This document shows, in pieces, positions 26,116 through 35,071 of a DNA stretch of 64,000 nucleotides. Made by a program: the position numbers and the translations under genes. The notes below the pieces were generated by a model. That model did not search any database and was not told the origin of the DNA. It saw nothing but the letters and a program-made list of their open reading frames with translations. This stretch comes from Thiopseudomonas sp964394445 (GTDB lineage Bacteria; Pseudomonadota; Gammaproteobacteria; Pseudomonadales; Pseudomonadaceae). Location: contig CAYMXO010000001.1 of NCBI GenBank assembly GCA_964394445.1, positions 118,575 to 182,574 of the forward strand. The letters run 5' to 3'. Within the stretch, counting starts at the first letter, position 1. Each line of letters starts with the position of its first letter.

Positions 26116-27060
26116 ATGAGTTATCCGATTCAGGACAAACTGGTCATAGGCGTGGCATCAAGTGCGTTGTTTGACCTGTCGCGCTCCAACCGGGTGTTTG
26201 AGCAGCAAGGCGTTGCCGCCTATCGTGAATACCAGCAAGAACAGCTGGATGTCCCGCTGCCCAGGGGAGTTGCATTCCCCTTTATTCGCCGCTTTTTGTC
26301 CATCAACCAGGTATTTCCGGAGTTGTTGCCGGTGGAGGTGGTTTTGCTGTCGCGCAACTCGCCGGAAACCGGTTTGCGGGTGTTTCGCTCGATCGAACAT
26401 TACGGGCTGGACATCACCCGTGCCACCTTCCTTGGCGGCGGCTCGCCCCACGAATTCATTGATGCTTTCAATGCGTCATTGTTTCTGAGCGCCCATGCAC
26501 CGGATGTGCAACAAGCCATTGCCAGCGGGTTTCCGGCCGGTCTGGTGTTGCCAGGCGCCATTGCCGACAATGAAGAAGACAGCGAGCTGCGGGTGGCCTT
26601 TGACTTTGACGGCGTGATTGCCGATGACGAATCCGAGGCTGTTTATAAAAGCGGCGATCTGGCCAGCTTTCAGGCCCATGAGCAGGAAAAACAGGCCATT
26701 CCCCACTCCCCCGGCCCACTGGCCAACCTGTTTCGCAAGCTGTCGCACTTGCAATTGCTTGAGCGGGAACTGCTGGCAACGCATCCGCAACACAAAAAAA
26801 TCCTGCGGGTTTCCATTGTCACCGCCCGCAGCGCTCCGGCTCACGAGCGCGTGCTGACGACACTGCGTAACTGGGGTGTGGAAACCGATGAAGCCTTCTT
26901 TCTTGGCGGCATGGAAAAACTGCGCGTGCTGGATGTGCTTAAACCCCACATCTTCTTTGATGATCAGCTCAGCCACCTGCCGTCCGGCCAATCCGACATC
27001 CCGATGGTGCACATTCCCTTTGGTGTGGCCAATCATCAGGCGGCGGGAGTAAAAGACTGA
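26116..27060 (+). CDS. Cytosolic 5'-nucleotidase (PF06189-type)
   Basis: A 314-residue protein matching the bacterial 5'-nucleotidase family, which removes phosphate from nucleoside monophosphates. The HAD-like catalytic motif VAFDFDGVIADDE lies near residues 160-172, with SIVTARSAPAHERV supplying the later motif and IFFDDQLSHL the final acidic cluster. A GGGAG ribosome site is 6 bases before the ATG. It is separated by 1 base from a small DMT-like membrane gene, likely co-transcribed. The preferred nucleotide cannot be read from the sequence. Confidence 0.88.
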   Translation: MSYPIQDKLVIGVASSALFDLSRSNRVFEQQGVAAYREYQQEQLDVPLPRGVAFPFIRRFLSINQVFPELLPVEVVLLSRNSPETGLRVFRSIEHYGLDITRATFLGGGSPHEFIDAFNASLFLSAHAPDVQQAIASGFPAGLVLPGAIADNEEDSELRVAFDFDGVIADDESEAVYKSGDLASFQAHEQEKQAIPHSPGPLANLFRKLSHLQLLERELLATHPQHKKILRVSIVTARSAPAHERVLTTLRNWGVETDEAFFLGGMEKLRVLDVLKPHIFFDDQLSHLPSGQSDIPMVHIPFGVANHQAAGVKD

Positions 27061-27061
27061 C

Positions 27062-27412
27062 ATGCATCCGGTTGCCACCACTGTCATCCTGCTGGTCTGC
27101 AGCAACGTGTTCATGACCTTTGCCTGGTATGCCCACCTCAAGGAGCTGAACAACAAGCCCTGGCTGGTTGCTGCGCTGATCAGCTGGGGCATAGCACTGT
27201 TTGAATATCTGCTGCAAGTACCGGCCAACCGTATTGGCTATACGGCCCTGAGCCTTGGTGAACTGAAAGTGCTGCAAGAAGTGATAACCCTCAGCCTGTT
27301 CGTGCCCTTTGCCGTGTTCTATATGAAAGAACCGCTAAAACTCGACTATGTGTGGGCCGGGCTTTGTCTGGTTGGCGCCGTGTTTTTCATGTTCCGCAGC
27401 AAGTGGAGCTGA
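27062..27412 (+). CDS. DUF486 / DMT-like small membrane protein
   Basis: A 116-residue protein with four hydrophobic helices (TVILLVCSNVFMTFAWYAHL; AALISWGIALFEYLL; EVITLSLFVPFAVFYM; AGLCLVGAVFFMF), the usual form of DUF486, a single-unit member of the drug/metabolite transporter superfamily. Its function is unknown. It begins 1 base past the nucleotidase stop and converges with the N-ATPase operon 26 bases further. Confidence 0.85.
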   Translation: MHPVATTVILLVCSNVFMTFAWYAHLKELNNKPWLVAALISWGIALFEYLLQVPANRIGYTALSLGELKVLQEVITLSLFVPFAVFYMKEPLKLDYVWAGLCLVGAVFFMFRSKWS

Positions 27413-27438
27413 TCGTGGCCCTTGCCCTGCCGGGCTGA

Positions 27439-28296
27439 CTACAGGTGCCCGATAATGACGTCCATCAGCTCGTCGGTAATGGCGTCCTGTCGGCGGCTGT
27501 TGATCTGCTGGTTAAGCTCGAACAGCCGCTCGTCCACCGACTGCCGGGCTTGCTGCATAAGCGCCAGCCGGGCTGCATTCTCGGTCGCCATGGCTTCTGC
27601 CTGGGCCCGATAGACCCGGCTGAAAATATAGTTGCGCACCAGCGCTGACAGCATGCTGCGGCTATCCTGACTGAAAGCCGGCAACGACCTGCCCGGCCAG
27701 ACAGCTGGCCGGGACAGCAGTTTCCCCGGCAGCGGCAGCAATGGCACTACCCGCTCGTGGCGGGTGCCATGAGGCGCACGCTCGGTATAGGCCAGATCAA
27801 TGGCCAGTCCCGCAAGCGAATCATTGCCGGTCAGCGGTTCGATCAGGCGAACAATCTTTCCTGCCAGCCGGGTAATGCCCTCTACCGAGGCCGGCGGCAT
27901 CAGCACCTGTTGCGGCTGGATGCTCTTGTCACGCAAGGCGTCTGCCAGCTGCGAACCGATACACAGCACCTGCCCCGGCACCTGCAGTCGCTGCCAGTGA
28001 TGCTCAACTGTTTGCGCCAGCAATTCATTGTAGTTGCCACAAAGCCCGTGATCGGAACCAAAAGCAATCAGCAGCGCCTGTTGCGGTCTATCTTGCAACC
28101 AGTGGATGCCACCGCTGGCATGGGCAAAATTGGCAAAGCTTTTTTCCACCACCTGCTGAAAATTTTCAATCGCTGTGGCGGCCTGTTCGTAAGGTACAGC
28201 ATTGATCGCTGACAGGGTGCGCATGGTGCGGACAATGCCGCCTATGCTGTTGAGGGTTGCCTGCTGGCGGCCCAGCTGCTCCAGAGTCTGGGTCAT
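27439..28296 (-). CDS. atpG: N-type ATPase gamma subunit
   Basis: A 285-residue rotor shaft. The N-terminal helix (TLEQLGRQQATLNSIGGIVRTMRTLSAINA) and the C-terminal helix (NAARLALMQQARQSVDERLFELNQQ) wrap as the gamma coiled coil, with the middle Rossmann-like segment (LLIAFGSDHGLCGNYNELL). It overlaps atpA by 4 bases and ends the nine-gene operon. The gene order identifies it as the N-type rather than the housekeeping ATP synthase gamma. Confidence 0.92.
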   Translation of the reverse strand: MTQTLEQLGRQQATLNSIGGIVRTMRTLSAINAVPYEQAATAIENFQQVVEKSFANFAHASGGIHWLQDRPQQALLIAFGSDHGLCGNYNELLAQTVEHHWQRLQVPGQVLCIGSQLADALRDKSIQPQQVLMPPASVEGITRLAGKIVRLIEPLTGNDSLAGLAIDLAYTERAPHGTRHERVVPLLPLPGKLLSRPAVWPGRSLPAFSQDSRSMLSALVRNYIFSRVYRAQAEAMATENAARLALMQQARQSVDERLFELNQQINSRRQDAITDELMDVIIGHL

Positions 28297-29816
28297 GGCT
28301 GCTGCGCCCCCAGTGCTACTGCCGCACAGTCCAGCAGCTGCTGTTGCTGCTGGTCATCCAGTGGCAGGCCATCCTGCAATGATGCATGCAATGCTGCCAG
28401 CTCTTTTTCGACTGCTTTGCGCAGCTGTGACATGGCAGTCAGCATCTGGTCGTCTGCAAAATCATCCAGCAGGCCGGCCATTGCGCCGTACAAAACAGCC
28501 AGCTGTTGCAGCACCGGCATCGGATCGCGTTCAGCCTGGCGCAGGGCTGCGCGGACGGCTGCACCACGACGCAAACGGGCCCGGGTACTGTCATCAAGAC
28601 GGGTGCCAAAGCGGGCAAAATCTTCCAGCTCCGCAAACTGCGACAGGGTAACCCGCAGGTTACCGGCGACCGCCCGCAGTGCCCTGTTTTGCGCCTTTCC
28701 GCCAACCCTTGAAACCGACAACCCCAGATCAACAGCAGGAAACTGGTTGCGCCGCACCAGCCGTGGCGACAGGTAGACCTGGCCATCGGTGATCGAAATC
28801 AGGTTGGTCGGAATATAGGCGGACAGGTTTTCTGCTTGGGTCTCGACTACCGGCAAGGCGGTAATGGAACCGCCCCCCAGCGTGCCCGAAAACTGTCCGG
28901 CACGCTCCAGCAGCCGCGCATGTACATAAAAAATATCACCGGGAAAGGCTTCCCGCCCGGGCGGACGGCGCAGCAGCAGGGAAAGCTCGCGATAAGCCTG
29001 GGCATGGTGGGTCAGGTCATCCAGCACCAGCAGAACATCCCGCCCCTGCAAAGCAAAGTGTTCGGCCATGCTCATGGCTGCATAAGGTGCCAGATACGCC
29101 AGGCCCGGCACCTGCTCATCCCCCGCATTGATCACCAGCGTACGCTCGCGCATCTGTCCGGCATCCAGCGCGGCAATCACTCGCGCCACCGCATCGCCAC
29201 GCTGGCCGATGGCACAGTAGATGCAGAGCAGATCACTGCTTTTCTGGTTGAGAATGGCATCCACGGCCAGCGAAGTCTTGCCGGTTTGCCGGTCACCGAT
29301 AATCAACTGGCGCTGGCCCAGACCAACCGGAATCGCCGCATCCACCACCTTGATACCGGTCGCCAGCGGACGTGATACCGGCGCCCGCTGCATGACGCCG
29401 GGCGCCGGCACTTCAATTGGCCGGTGACTTAGCGTGCGCAAGGGGCCCGCTGAATCCAGCGGCTCACCCAGCGGGCTAAGCACCCGTCCCAGCAAGCCGC
29501 TACCGACCGGGACCCGGATCACCCTTGCCGTGCGGTACACGGCTTCGCCCGGCTGCACCAGAGAAGTCGGGCCCAGCAATGCCACACCCAGACGGCCGGG
29601 CTCAAGATCCAGTACCAGCCCACGGATACCACAGGCAAACTCCAGTACTTCATCGGCCAGCGCACGCTCCAGCCCTGTTACCACGGCGATGCCATCGGCA
29701 ACTTCCAGTACCCGGCCGGCCTCGCGCAGTTCGGGCCGTGGCCGTGGTAAATTACGGATGCGTTCTTGCCACAGCTGCAAGCGCTGGCTGGCAAACGCCG
29801 GGGGTCTATCCGCCAT
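28293..29816 (-). CDS. atpA: N-type ATPase alpha subunit
   Basis: A 507-residue non-catalytic nucleotide-binding subunit. Walker A GDRQTGKT is at 174-181, and the C-terminal region keeps the alpha-type fold. It is divergent from housekeeping AtpA, as is usual for N-ATPases. I chose the ATG at 29816, with AGGAGA 9 bases upstream; an in-frame GTG at 29822 is possible. The start overlaps the end of atpF by 11 bases. Confidence 0.93.
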   Translation of the reverse strand: MADRPPAFASQRLQLWQERIRNLPRPRPELREAGRVLEVADGIAVVTGLERALADEVLEFACGIRGLVLDLEPGRLGVALLGPTSLVQPGEAVYRTARVIRVPVGSGLLGRVLSPLGEPLDSAGPLRTLSHRPIEVPAPGVMQRAPVSRPLATGIKVVDAAIPVGLGQRQLIIGDRQTGKTSLAVDAILNQKSSDLLCIYCAIGQRGDAVARVIAALDAGQMRERTLVINAGDEQVPGLAYLAPYAAMSMAEHFALQGRDVLLVLDDLTHHAQAYRELSLLLRRPPGREAFPGDIFYVHARLLERAGQFSGTLGGGSITALPVVETQAENLSAYIPTNLISITDGQVYLSPRLVRRNQFPAVDLGLSVSRVGGKAQNRALRAVAGNLRVTLSQFAELEDFARFGTRLDDSTRARLRRGAAVRAALRQAERDPMPVLQQLAVLYGAMAGLLDDFADDQMLTAMSQLRKAVEKELAALHASLQDGLPLDDQQQQQLLDCAAVALGAQQP

Positions 29817-30591
29817 GACCACCTGTCTCCTGCCCTGCCCCCAGCTCTTTACCGCGGGCGGTAAACTGCTCGCTCATCAACTGTTGCAAGCTGTCCACAT
29901 AGCTGTCCAGCGTCCACTCCAGCTGGGTACCGCCAACTTCAAGGTAAAGCCCCGGACTTTGCTCTGCGTCGACCCGGAACTCCCAGGACAGGCCTGGCAA
30001 CAGGTTGCCCATTTGCCGGCTGAACGCATCCTGGCTGTCCCCCGTCAGCGCTGCATGCGTGGTGACCCGGGCCCGTGCGCTTGTGCCCATGGCCGCCCTG
30101 AGCTCGGGCAGCACTTCCTGTACCCGCTGGGGCATTTTTTGCAACATGGCCTGTTCCAGCTGCAGGCCGGCCAGTTCGTTCAGGGCATCGCGCAACAGCT
30201 CGGACAGGGTATAGGCAGCCTGCAGCTCCAGCTGCCGGATGAAATCACTGCGCTCCTCGCGCAAATATTTCTGCCACTGTTGCTGCTCCTGCTCCAGCTG
30301 CTGGCGCCCCTGCTGCAGGATCTTTTCCTTCTGCTCTTCTCCGGCAGCAATGGCACCGGCCAGCTCCTGCTCCTTGCCGGCAAGAAACTGCTCGGTCTGG
30401 TGCAGAAACTCCAGCTCGGCCTTGCGTGCCTGCTCTCTGGCCTGCTCCGCTGCGCTCAACCGGCGGGCAATTTCCGCCTCACGGGCATCAATTCCGCGTA
30501 ATACCGGCTGATAGAGAAAGCGCTTGAGCAGCCACACCAGCAACAGGAAGTTGGCAATCTGTGCAACAACGGTAACCCAGTCGATACTCAT
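29806..30591 (-). CDS. atpF: N-type ATPase b subunit
   Basis: A 261-residue stator stalk, longer than the usual b subunit (~156 residues), which is a known trait of N-ATPase. One N-terminal membrane helix (VTVVAQIANFLLLVWLLKRFLY) is followed by a very long coiled coil (KRFLYQPVLRGIDAREAEI, then QARGREQARKAELEF-like helix). No delta subunit gene is present, and the longer b C-terminus is thought to take its place. It starts 6 bases after the atpE stop. Confidence 0.9.
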   Translation of the reverse strand: MSIDWVTVVAQIANFLLLVWLLKRFLYQPVLRGIDAREAEIARRLSAAEQAREQARKAELEFLHQTEQFLAGKEQELAGAIAAGEEQKEKILQQGRQQLEQEQQQWQKYLREERSDFIRQLELQAAYTLSELLRDALNELAGLQLEQAMLQKMPQRVQEVLPELRAAMGTSARARVTTHAALTGDSQDAFSRQMGNLLPGLSWEFRVDAEQSPGLYLEVGGTQLEWTLDSYVDSLQQLMSEQFTARGKELGAGQETGGHGG

Positions 30592-30597
30592 CAGCTA

Positions 30598-30876
30598 TCA
30601 GCTCCCGGCCGCCAGCGCGGCAGCATCCCAGAACGGGTTGGCAAAAATCAGGATCAGCGCCACGACAAAACAGTAAATTCCGGAAGATTCCACCATCGCC
30701 AGACTGACAAACAGGGTTCGCGACAGGGTTGGCGCCGCATCCGGCTGCTGGGCAATGGCGCTCATGGCGGCAGCCGCCGCACGTCCCTCGCCCATGGCCG
30801 CGCCGAAGCTGCCAATGGCCACCGTCAGTCCTGCGGTAATAATGGAAAAAATGGAAATCAAGGCAAGATCTGTCAT
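30598..30876 (-). CDS. atpE: N-type ATPase c subunit (rotor ring)
   Basis: A 92-residue hairpin of two membrane helices that forms the ion-carrying ring. The polar residues that decide the ion are visible: Glu30 in helix 1 (MGEGRA) and Glu63 in helix 2 (VESSG), followed by Ser64-Ser65. Typical Na+ c subunits carry Gln at the first site with Glu-Ser-Thr at the second. From memory, the two-carboxylate ring of the Burkholderia pseudomallei N-ATPase is proton-specific, so Na+ transport cannot be assumed here. I chose the ATG at 30876 with a GAGGAG ribosome site. Confidence 0.93.
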   Translation of the reverse strand: MTDLALISIFSIITAGLTVAIGSFGAAMGEGRAAAAAMSAIAQQPDAAPTLSRTLFVSLAMVESSGIYCFVVALILIFANPFWDAAALAAGS

Positions 30877-30880
30877 TGGA

Positions 30881-31558
30881 TTATCTCCTCTCGGAAGCTT
30901 GAGTAGTCGCGGCGGCAATATACACCGTTGCCAGAATCGCAAAGATATAGGCCTGGATCATGCCGGTTATCAAACTCAGCAACTCCATCAGCACCGGAAA
31001 GAAAAACGGCGCCACGCCCAGCAATATCGCGGCAATCACAGCGCCGCTCATGACGTTGCCATACAGGCGCACGGCCAGAGACACCGCCTTGGAAAATTCG
31101 CCTATCAGGTTAAACGGCAAAAGCATCACCGACGGCTGGATAAAATGCCGCAAATACTGGCCGACACCGGCCTGAAAAATCGAGAACAACGGCACTGCCA
31201 GCAACACACAGATAGTCAACGCTACCGTGGTGGACAGCGAACCGGTGGGCGGCTGAAAACCGGGAAGCACTACCAACAGGTTGGCCAGTGCAATAAACAG
31301 AAACAGGGTGCCGGCAAAGTAAATCACATGCCTTGCGCTGTGCTGGTTGACCTCGGCAATCTGCGCCTCAATCAACTGCACCAGCCACTCCAGGGCGCCG
31401 CGCCAGCGGTCCGGTGGAGCATCCGGGCGCAGATTGCGCGTGACCAGCGCCGACAGGCCCACCAGTACCGCCATCACCATCCAGGTGTTGACCAGGGTTG
31501 CATTGAGCCGAAAAGCCCCCCACTGGGCATAGACAATGGCATCCGGAGTTAGCTGCAT
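30881..31558 (-). CDS. atpB: N-type ATPase a subunit
   Basis: A 225-residue membrane stator with about five helices. The essential arginine that faces the c-ring is Arg164 in KAVSLAVRLYGNV; VEWLVQLIEAQIAEVNQ-like and LVVLPGFQPPTGSL segments are also typical. It begins 10 bases before the atpR stop and ends 4 bases before the atpE start. Length is at the short end of the family. Confidence 0.93.
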   Translation of the reverse strand: MQLTPDAIVYAQWGAFRLNATLVNTWMVMAVLVGLSALVTRNLRPDAPPDRWRGALEWLVQLIEAQIAEVNQHSARHVIYFAGTLFLFIALANLLVVLPGFQPPTGSLSTTVALTICVLLAVPLFSIFQAGVGQYLRHFIQPSVMLLPFNLIGEFSKAVSLAVRLYGNVMSGAVIAAILLGVAPFFFPVLMELLSLITGMIQAYIFAILATVYIAAATTQASERR

Positions 31559-31854
31559 GTTGCCGACTCCTGTTTTCGCACCAGACGCACACTCAACACA
31601 CGCATCAGGAAAAACGCCAACACAAAGCCGCCAAGCGCCCAGAAAGGCTGCAACCAGCGGGTTAGCGCATAGGCAATCAACAGCAACACAACACTGCGCA
31701 CGACAAAGCTGAGTAGCAAGCGCAGTCCGGGCTGTTCGCTGGCCAAAGCCCAGCGCATGCCAACCGAAAGCCCCCAGAAAAACAGAATGCTTACCGGCAG
31801 CCCGGCCAAAAAGCCCAGCAGCATCGCCTGCATGTCAAAGTTGCTCACTGCCAT
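31549..31854 (-). CDS. atpR: N-type ATPase accessory membrane protein AtpR
   Basis: A 101-residue protein with three hydrophobic helices (AMLLGFLAGLPVSILFFWGL; LLLSFVVRSVVLLLIAYAL; FWALGGFVLAFFLMRVLS), the hallmark AtpR found only in N-ATPase operons. It is proposed to help assemble the c-ring or the a-c contact by supplying an Arg. I preferred the second ATG (31854) because its spacing from the GGAG site is better; the first is at 31857. Confidence 0.85.
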   Translation of the reverse strand: MAVSNFDMQAMLLGFLAGLPVSILFFWGLSVGMRWALASEQPGLRLLLSFVVRSVVLLLIAYALTRWLQPFWALGGFVLAFFLMRVLSVRLVRKQESATCS

Positions 31855-32173
31855 CATCCTCTCCTGTCTCTTCGTTCTGCTCTCTGGTGATACGCTGCTG
31901 TTGCTCCAGCCAGCTGAAAGCCATGATCAAACCCAGCACCAGACCTGCCAGAATCAGTGCCAGCGGCCAGGAAAACTTCTGCGGCGCAACCCGGTTCAGC
32001 CAAAGCCCCAGAAACGCGCCGGTCACGGCCGGCAAGGTAACCGACCAGCCAATTACGCCGAAAGCGCTCAACCCCGTTAATAGGCTGTAGCCACGCCGCC
32101 GGCGCATGCGCGCCAGGGACCTGGCCTGACGTTGCATTTTCTGCAGGCTGTCCTGCTCTTGTTGCTTGTTCAT
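31835..32173 (-). CDS. atpQ: N-type ATPase accessory protein AtpQ (AtpI-like)
   Basis: A 112-residue protein with a very basic N-terminus (RQARSLARMRRRRGYSL) and two membrane helices, the second being ALILAGLVLGLIMAFSWL. It is the AtpQ/AtpI-like protein specific to N-ATPase operons, thought to aid c-ring assembly. It overlaps atpC by 4 bases and atpR by about 20. Confidence 0.85.
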   Translation of the reverse strand: MNKQQEQDSLQKMQRQARSLARMRRRRGYSLLTGLSAFGVIGWSVTLPAVTGAFLGLWLNRVAPQKFSWPLALILAGLVLGLIMAFSWLEQQQRITREQNEETGEDDGSEQL

Positions 32174-32574
32174 AGCGGCTTGGCCAGTTCGGCAAAGCGC
32201 CGCACCACACTGGCCTCCAGTTTTGACAGCGCACTGCGGGCCTGGCGTTCACGCTCATCGAGTTCGCCAAAGGTACGTGCCAGCACCTGGTTCAAGTCAT
32301 CGAGCTCGCTACCCTGCACGCCACGTCTCACGGCAATGTCGAGCCTGTCGTCCTGTTTGACCAACAAACCTTCATCCACGGCAAAAAAGCTCTCCTGCTG
32401 TTGTGGATCGCGTACGATCAGCACTCCCGGCTGCAATGCGGCGACAAAATCACAATGGTTTGGCTGCAGCCCCAGTGCACCATTTTCCGCCATGGCGTAG
32501 ACGTGTTCCGCAAGTCCGCTAAACAGCACGCCTTCCGGAGTGTGCAAGGAAACCCGCATGCTAGTCCGGTTCAT
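32170..32574 (-). CDS. atpC: N-type ATPase epsilon subunit
   Basis: A 134-residue subunit. Its N-terminal beta-sandwich (RVSLHTPEGVLFSGLAEHV, then NGALGLQPNHCDFVAALQPGVL) and C-terminal helix pair (LDERERQARSALSKLEASVV) fit epsilon, which couples the rotor stalk to catalysis. A GAGGAA site lies 7 bases before the ATG. It overlaps atpD by 14 bases and is the second gene of the operon, as in other N-ATPases. Confidence 0.92.
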   Translation of the reverse strand: MNRTSMRVSLHTPEGVLFSGLAEHVYAMAENGALGLQPNHCDFVAALQPGVLIVRDPQQQESFFAVDEGLLVKQDDRLDIAVRRGVQGSELDDLNQVLARTFGELDERERQARSALSKLEASVVRRFAELAKPL

Positions 32575-33973
32575 GGCTCAGTTCCTCGCGCGCCGACAGG
32601 CCGCCCAGCATGTAATAGTCCATTTCATTGTCGTCAAACTCGTCCTGGGCCAGAATCCACTCGCAATCGCTCAGGGTTTGCCCGATGCCGACCCGTTGTC
32701 CGTCAATTCCGCTGAATGCTTCCGTGGTATGAAATGGCTGGGTCAGATAACGCTCCAGCCGCCGGGCCCTGGCCACCACCGCACGGTCTCCGGCCGACAG
32801 CTCTTCCAAACCAAGCATGGCGATGATGTCGCGCAGCTCTTCGTACTCGGCCAGGGTGCGGCGTACCGCAAGCGCCACATCATAATGACGCTGCCCCACC
32901 ACAGCGGGCGTCAGCATCACCGAGCTGGACGCCAGCGGGTCAATGGCCGGATACAGTCCCTCGCTGGCCCGCTTGCGCGACAGCACCACCGACGCCGACA
33001 AATGAGAAAAAATATGTGCTGCTGCCGGGTCAGTAAAATCATCTGCCGGTACATAGACTGCCTGAATCGAGGTAATGGCGACCGCTCCACGCGAGCTGAT
33101 GCGCTCCTGCAGGCCGGCCAGTTCGGTTGCCAGGGTGGGCTGGTAACCGACCCGCGACGGCATGCGCCCAAGCAGCCCGGATACCTCGGCGCCGGCCTGT
33201 ACAAAGCGGAACAGGTTGTCCATCAGCAGCAGCACATCCTGTTTCAGCTCGTCACGGAAATACTCGGCCATGCTCACCGCCGTGTGCCCGATCAGGAAGC
33301 GCACGCCCGGTGCCTCGTTCATCTGGCCAAACAGCATGACGGTTTTGTCACGCACGCCGGCTTCGCCCATCTCGCGGTACAGCTCCTCTGCCTCGCGCGA
33401 ACGTTCACCAATGCCACAAAACAGGCTGACCCCGCGGTAATGCTGCACAGTGTTGTTGATCAGCTCGGTAATCAGGACTGTTTTTCCGACACCGGCACCA
33501 CCAAAGAGCCCGGTCTTGCCGCCCCGTTCGATGGGCGCCAGCAGATCCAGCGCCTTGATACCGGTTTCCAGCACCTGTCCGCTGGTGCTGCGCTCCTGTA
33601 GTGCCGGCGGAGTGTTATAGATTGGCACATGCCGTTCGACAACCGGAGCCGGGCGCTCATCAATCGGCTCACCCAGCACGTTCAGCATGCGGCCCAGCAG
33701 TGCCTCGCCCACCGGGACGCGGATCGGCGCGCCGGTGGCTCGCACCGGCATGCCCAGCCCCAGTCCGCCAACCGGTGCCAAAGCGATGCAACGCACACTG
33801 TTGTGCTCCAGCAAGGCCATCACCTGCAAGGGGATTTCGCCGGCATACAGCAGCTCGTCCACCTGTGCCGCAGTGCCTTCGGCAAAGCGTACGTCCACCA
33901 CGCCGCCACGGATTTTGACCACCCATGCCATGGCGCTGCCGACTTCATCATGCGCTGTAATTTTGGCGGTCAT
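32561..33973 (-). CDS. atpD: N-type ATPase beta subunit (catalytic)
   Basis: A 470-residue catalytic subunit. Walker A GGAGVGKT is at 158-165 and the catalytic Glu190 lies in GIGERSREAEELY. It is the first gene of atpDCQRBEFAG, the order reported for N-ATPases. The starting ATG has a weak ribosome site. A divergent gene for an isocitrate lyase-like protein begins about 170 bases away, so the promoter for the operon should lie in that gap; I see no strong -35/-10 pair there. Confidence 0.95.
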   Translation of the reverse strand: MTAKITAHDEVGSAMAWVVKIRGGVVDVRFAEGTAAQVDELLYAGEIPLQVMALLEHNSVRCIALAPVGGLGLGMPVRATGAPIRVPVGEALLGRMLNVLGEPIDERPAPVVERHVPIYNTPPALQERSTSGQVLETGIKALDLLAPIERGGKTGLFGGAGVGKTVLITELINNTVQHYRGVSLFCGIGERSREAEELYREMGEAGVRDKTVMLFGQMNEAPGVRFLIGHTAVSMAEYFRDELKQDVLLLMDNLFRFVQAGAEVSGLLGRMPSRVGYQPTLATELAGLQERISSRGAVAITSIQAVYVPADDFTDPAAAHIFSHLSASVVLSRKRASEGLYPAIDPLASSSVMLTPAVVGQRHYDVALAVRRTLAEYEELRDIIAMLGLEELSAGDRAVVARARRLERYLTQPFHTTEAFSGIDGQRVGIGQTLSDCEWILAQDEFDDNEMDYYMLGGLSAREELSHEPD

Positions 33974-34143
33974 TGACGGGCCCCGTGGTAGTTAAACTTT
34001 CAAACAAGTGTAATGCCAAAACCGGCCAGCGGCCACTCAGCTACCCCGCTGTGCGGAAATAACCCGACAAGAAAAAGGCAGGCAAGACTATTTGTGTCAT
34101 GCTTTCACCACAGCCGAACGGCAATGACAAAAACAGGTCAACG

Positions 34144-34965
34144 ATGATGGACACAAGCGTACAAGAACGGCGGGCACGGTTTTACCAGCTGCATGAAAGC
34201 GGCTGTTTTGTCATTCCCAATCCCTGGGATCGGGGCAGCGCCCGGGCCCTGCAGCAAATGGGATTTCAGGCCCTGGCCAGTACCAGTGCGGGCCTGTCAT
34301 GGAGCCATGGCTGTGCCGACGGCCAGCTGGGGCTGGAAGCGACACTGGCCCACCTGCAAGAGCTGGCCGGGTTTACCTGCCTGCCAGTCAATGCAGACTT
34401 TGAAAGCGGTTTTGCCGATGACCCGCATGGGGTGTACGAAAATGTCGGCCGCGCCATCCAGACCGGTGTGGCCGGTCTGTCAATCGAGGATTCCAGCGGC
34501 AATCCTGCCGCCCCATTGCGCTCGCTGAGCGAATCTTTGGAGCGCCTGCAGGCTGCGCGGGAAGCCATTGACGAGTCCGGCAGCCAGATAGTGTTGACGG
34601 GGCGGGCCGAACACTTTTTTGTTGGAGTTCCAGATCTGGATGACTGCCTGCTGCGTTTACAGGCCTATGCCAAAGCCGGCGCCGACTGCCTGTATGCGCC
34701 CGGCATACGCAGCCGCGAGCAGATCCTTGCCGTACTGGAAGCGGTTGCGCCCAAACCGGTCAATGTGCTGATTGGCTGGGATTCTGATCTGACCGTGGCC
34801 GAACTGGCCGAACTGGGAGTTCGCCGCATCAGTGTCGGCGGTGCGCTGGCCCGCACGGCCTGGAACGGCTTTTTGCAGGCCGCACGAGGCATCGCTGAAC
34901 AGGGCCGGTTTGATGCGCTTGGCCAGGGTACACCGGCCAGCGAGCTGAACCGGCTGTTTGGCTAA
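34144..34965 (+). CDS. Isocitrate lyase / PEP mutase superfamily protein
   Basis: A 273-residue soluble barrel. Segments FVIPNPWDRGSARALQQMGF and LPVNADFESGFADDP, then GVAGLSIEDS, match the ICL/PEPM superfamily, in which an Asp and Glu cluster binds Mg2+ and acts on C-C or C-P bonds of small oxoacids. The distinctive Cys loop of isocitrate lyase (KKCGH) is absent, so it is more like the oxaloacetate decarboxylase or carboxyphosphonoenolpyruvate-type enzymes. The substrate is unknown. It diverges from atpD and ends before a 12-bp inverted repeat. Confidence 0.85.
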   Translation: MMDTSVQERRARFYQLHESGCFVIPNPWDRGSARALQQMGFQALASTSAGLSWSHGCADGQLGLEATLAHLQELAGFTCLPVNADFESGFADDPHGVYENVGRAIQTGVAGLSIEDSSGNPAAPLRSLSESLERLQAAREAIDESGSQIVLTGRAEHFFVGVPDLDDCLLRLQAYAKAGADCLYAPGIRSREQILAVLEAVAPKPVNVLIGWDSDLTVAELAELGVRRISVGGALARTAWNGFLQAARGIAEQGRFDALGQGTPASELNRLFG

Positions 34966-34981
34966 AAGTTCTGGATCGGTA

Positions 34982-35018
34982 CTTCTGCAGAAAACGGCCT
35001 GAATGCTTTCTGCAGAAG
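34982..35018. terminator. Perfect 12-bp inverted repeat between convergent genes
   Basis: CTTCTGCAGAAA and TTTCTGCAGAAG form a 12-bp stem with a 13-base loop between the ICL-like gene and the DUF5610 gene. It probably terminates transcription from one or both sides, although no T-run follows. Confidence 0.5.
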
Positions 35019-35071
35019 CGAAATTGCTGCTTGCCGGGTTGCTTGCAGAAAAGCGCAGCCCGTGTTTTCGG

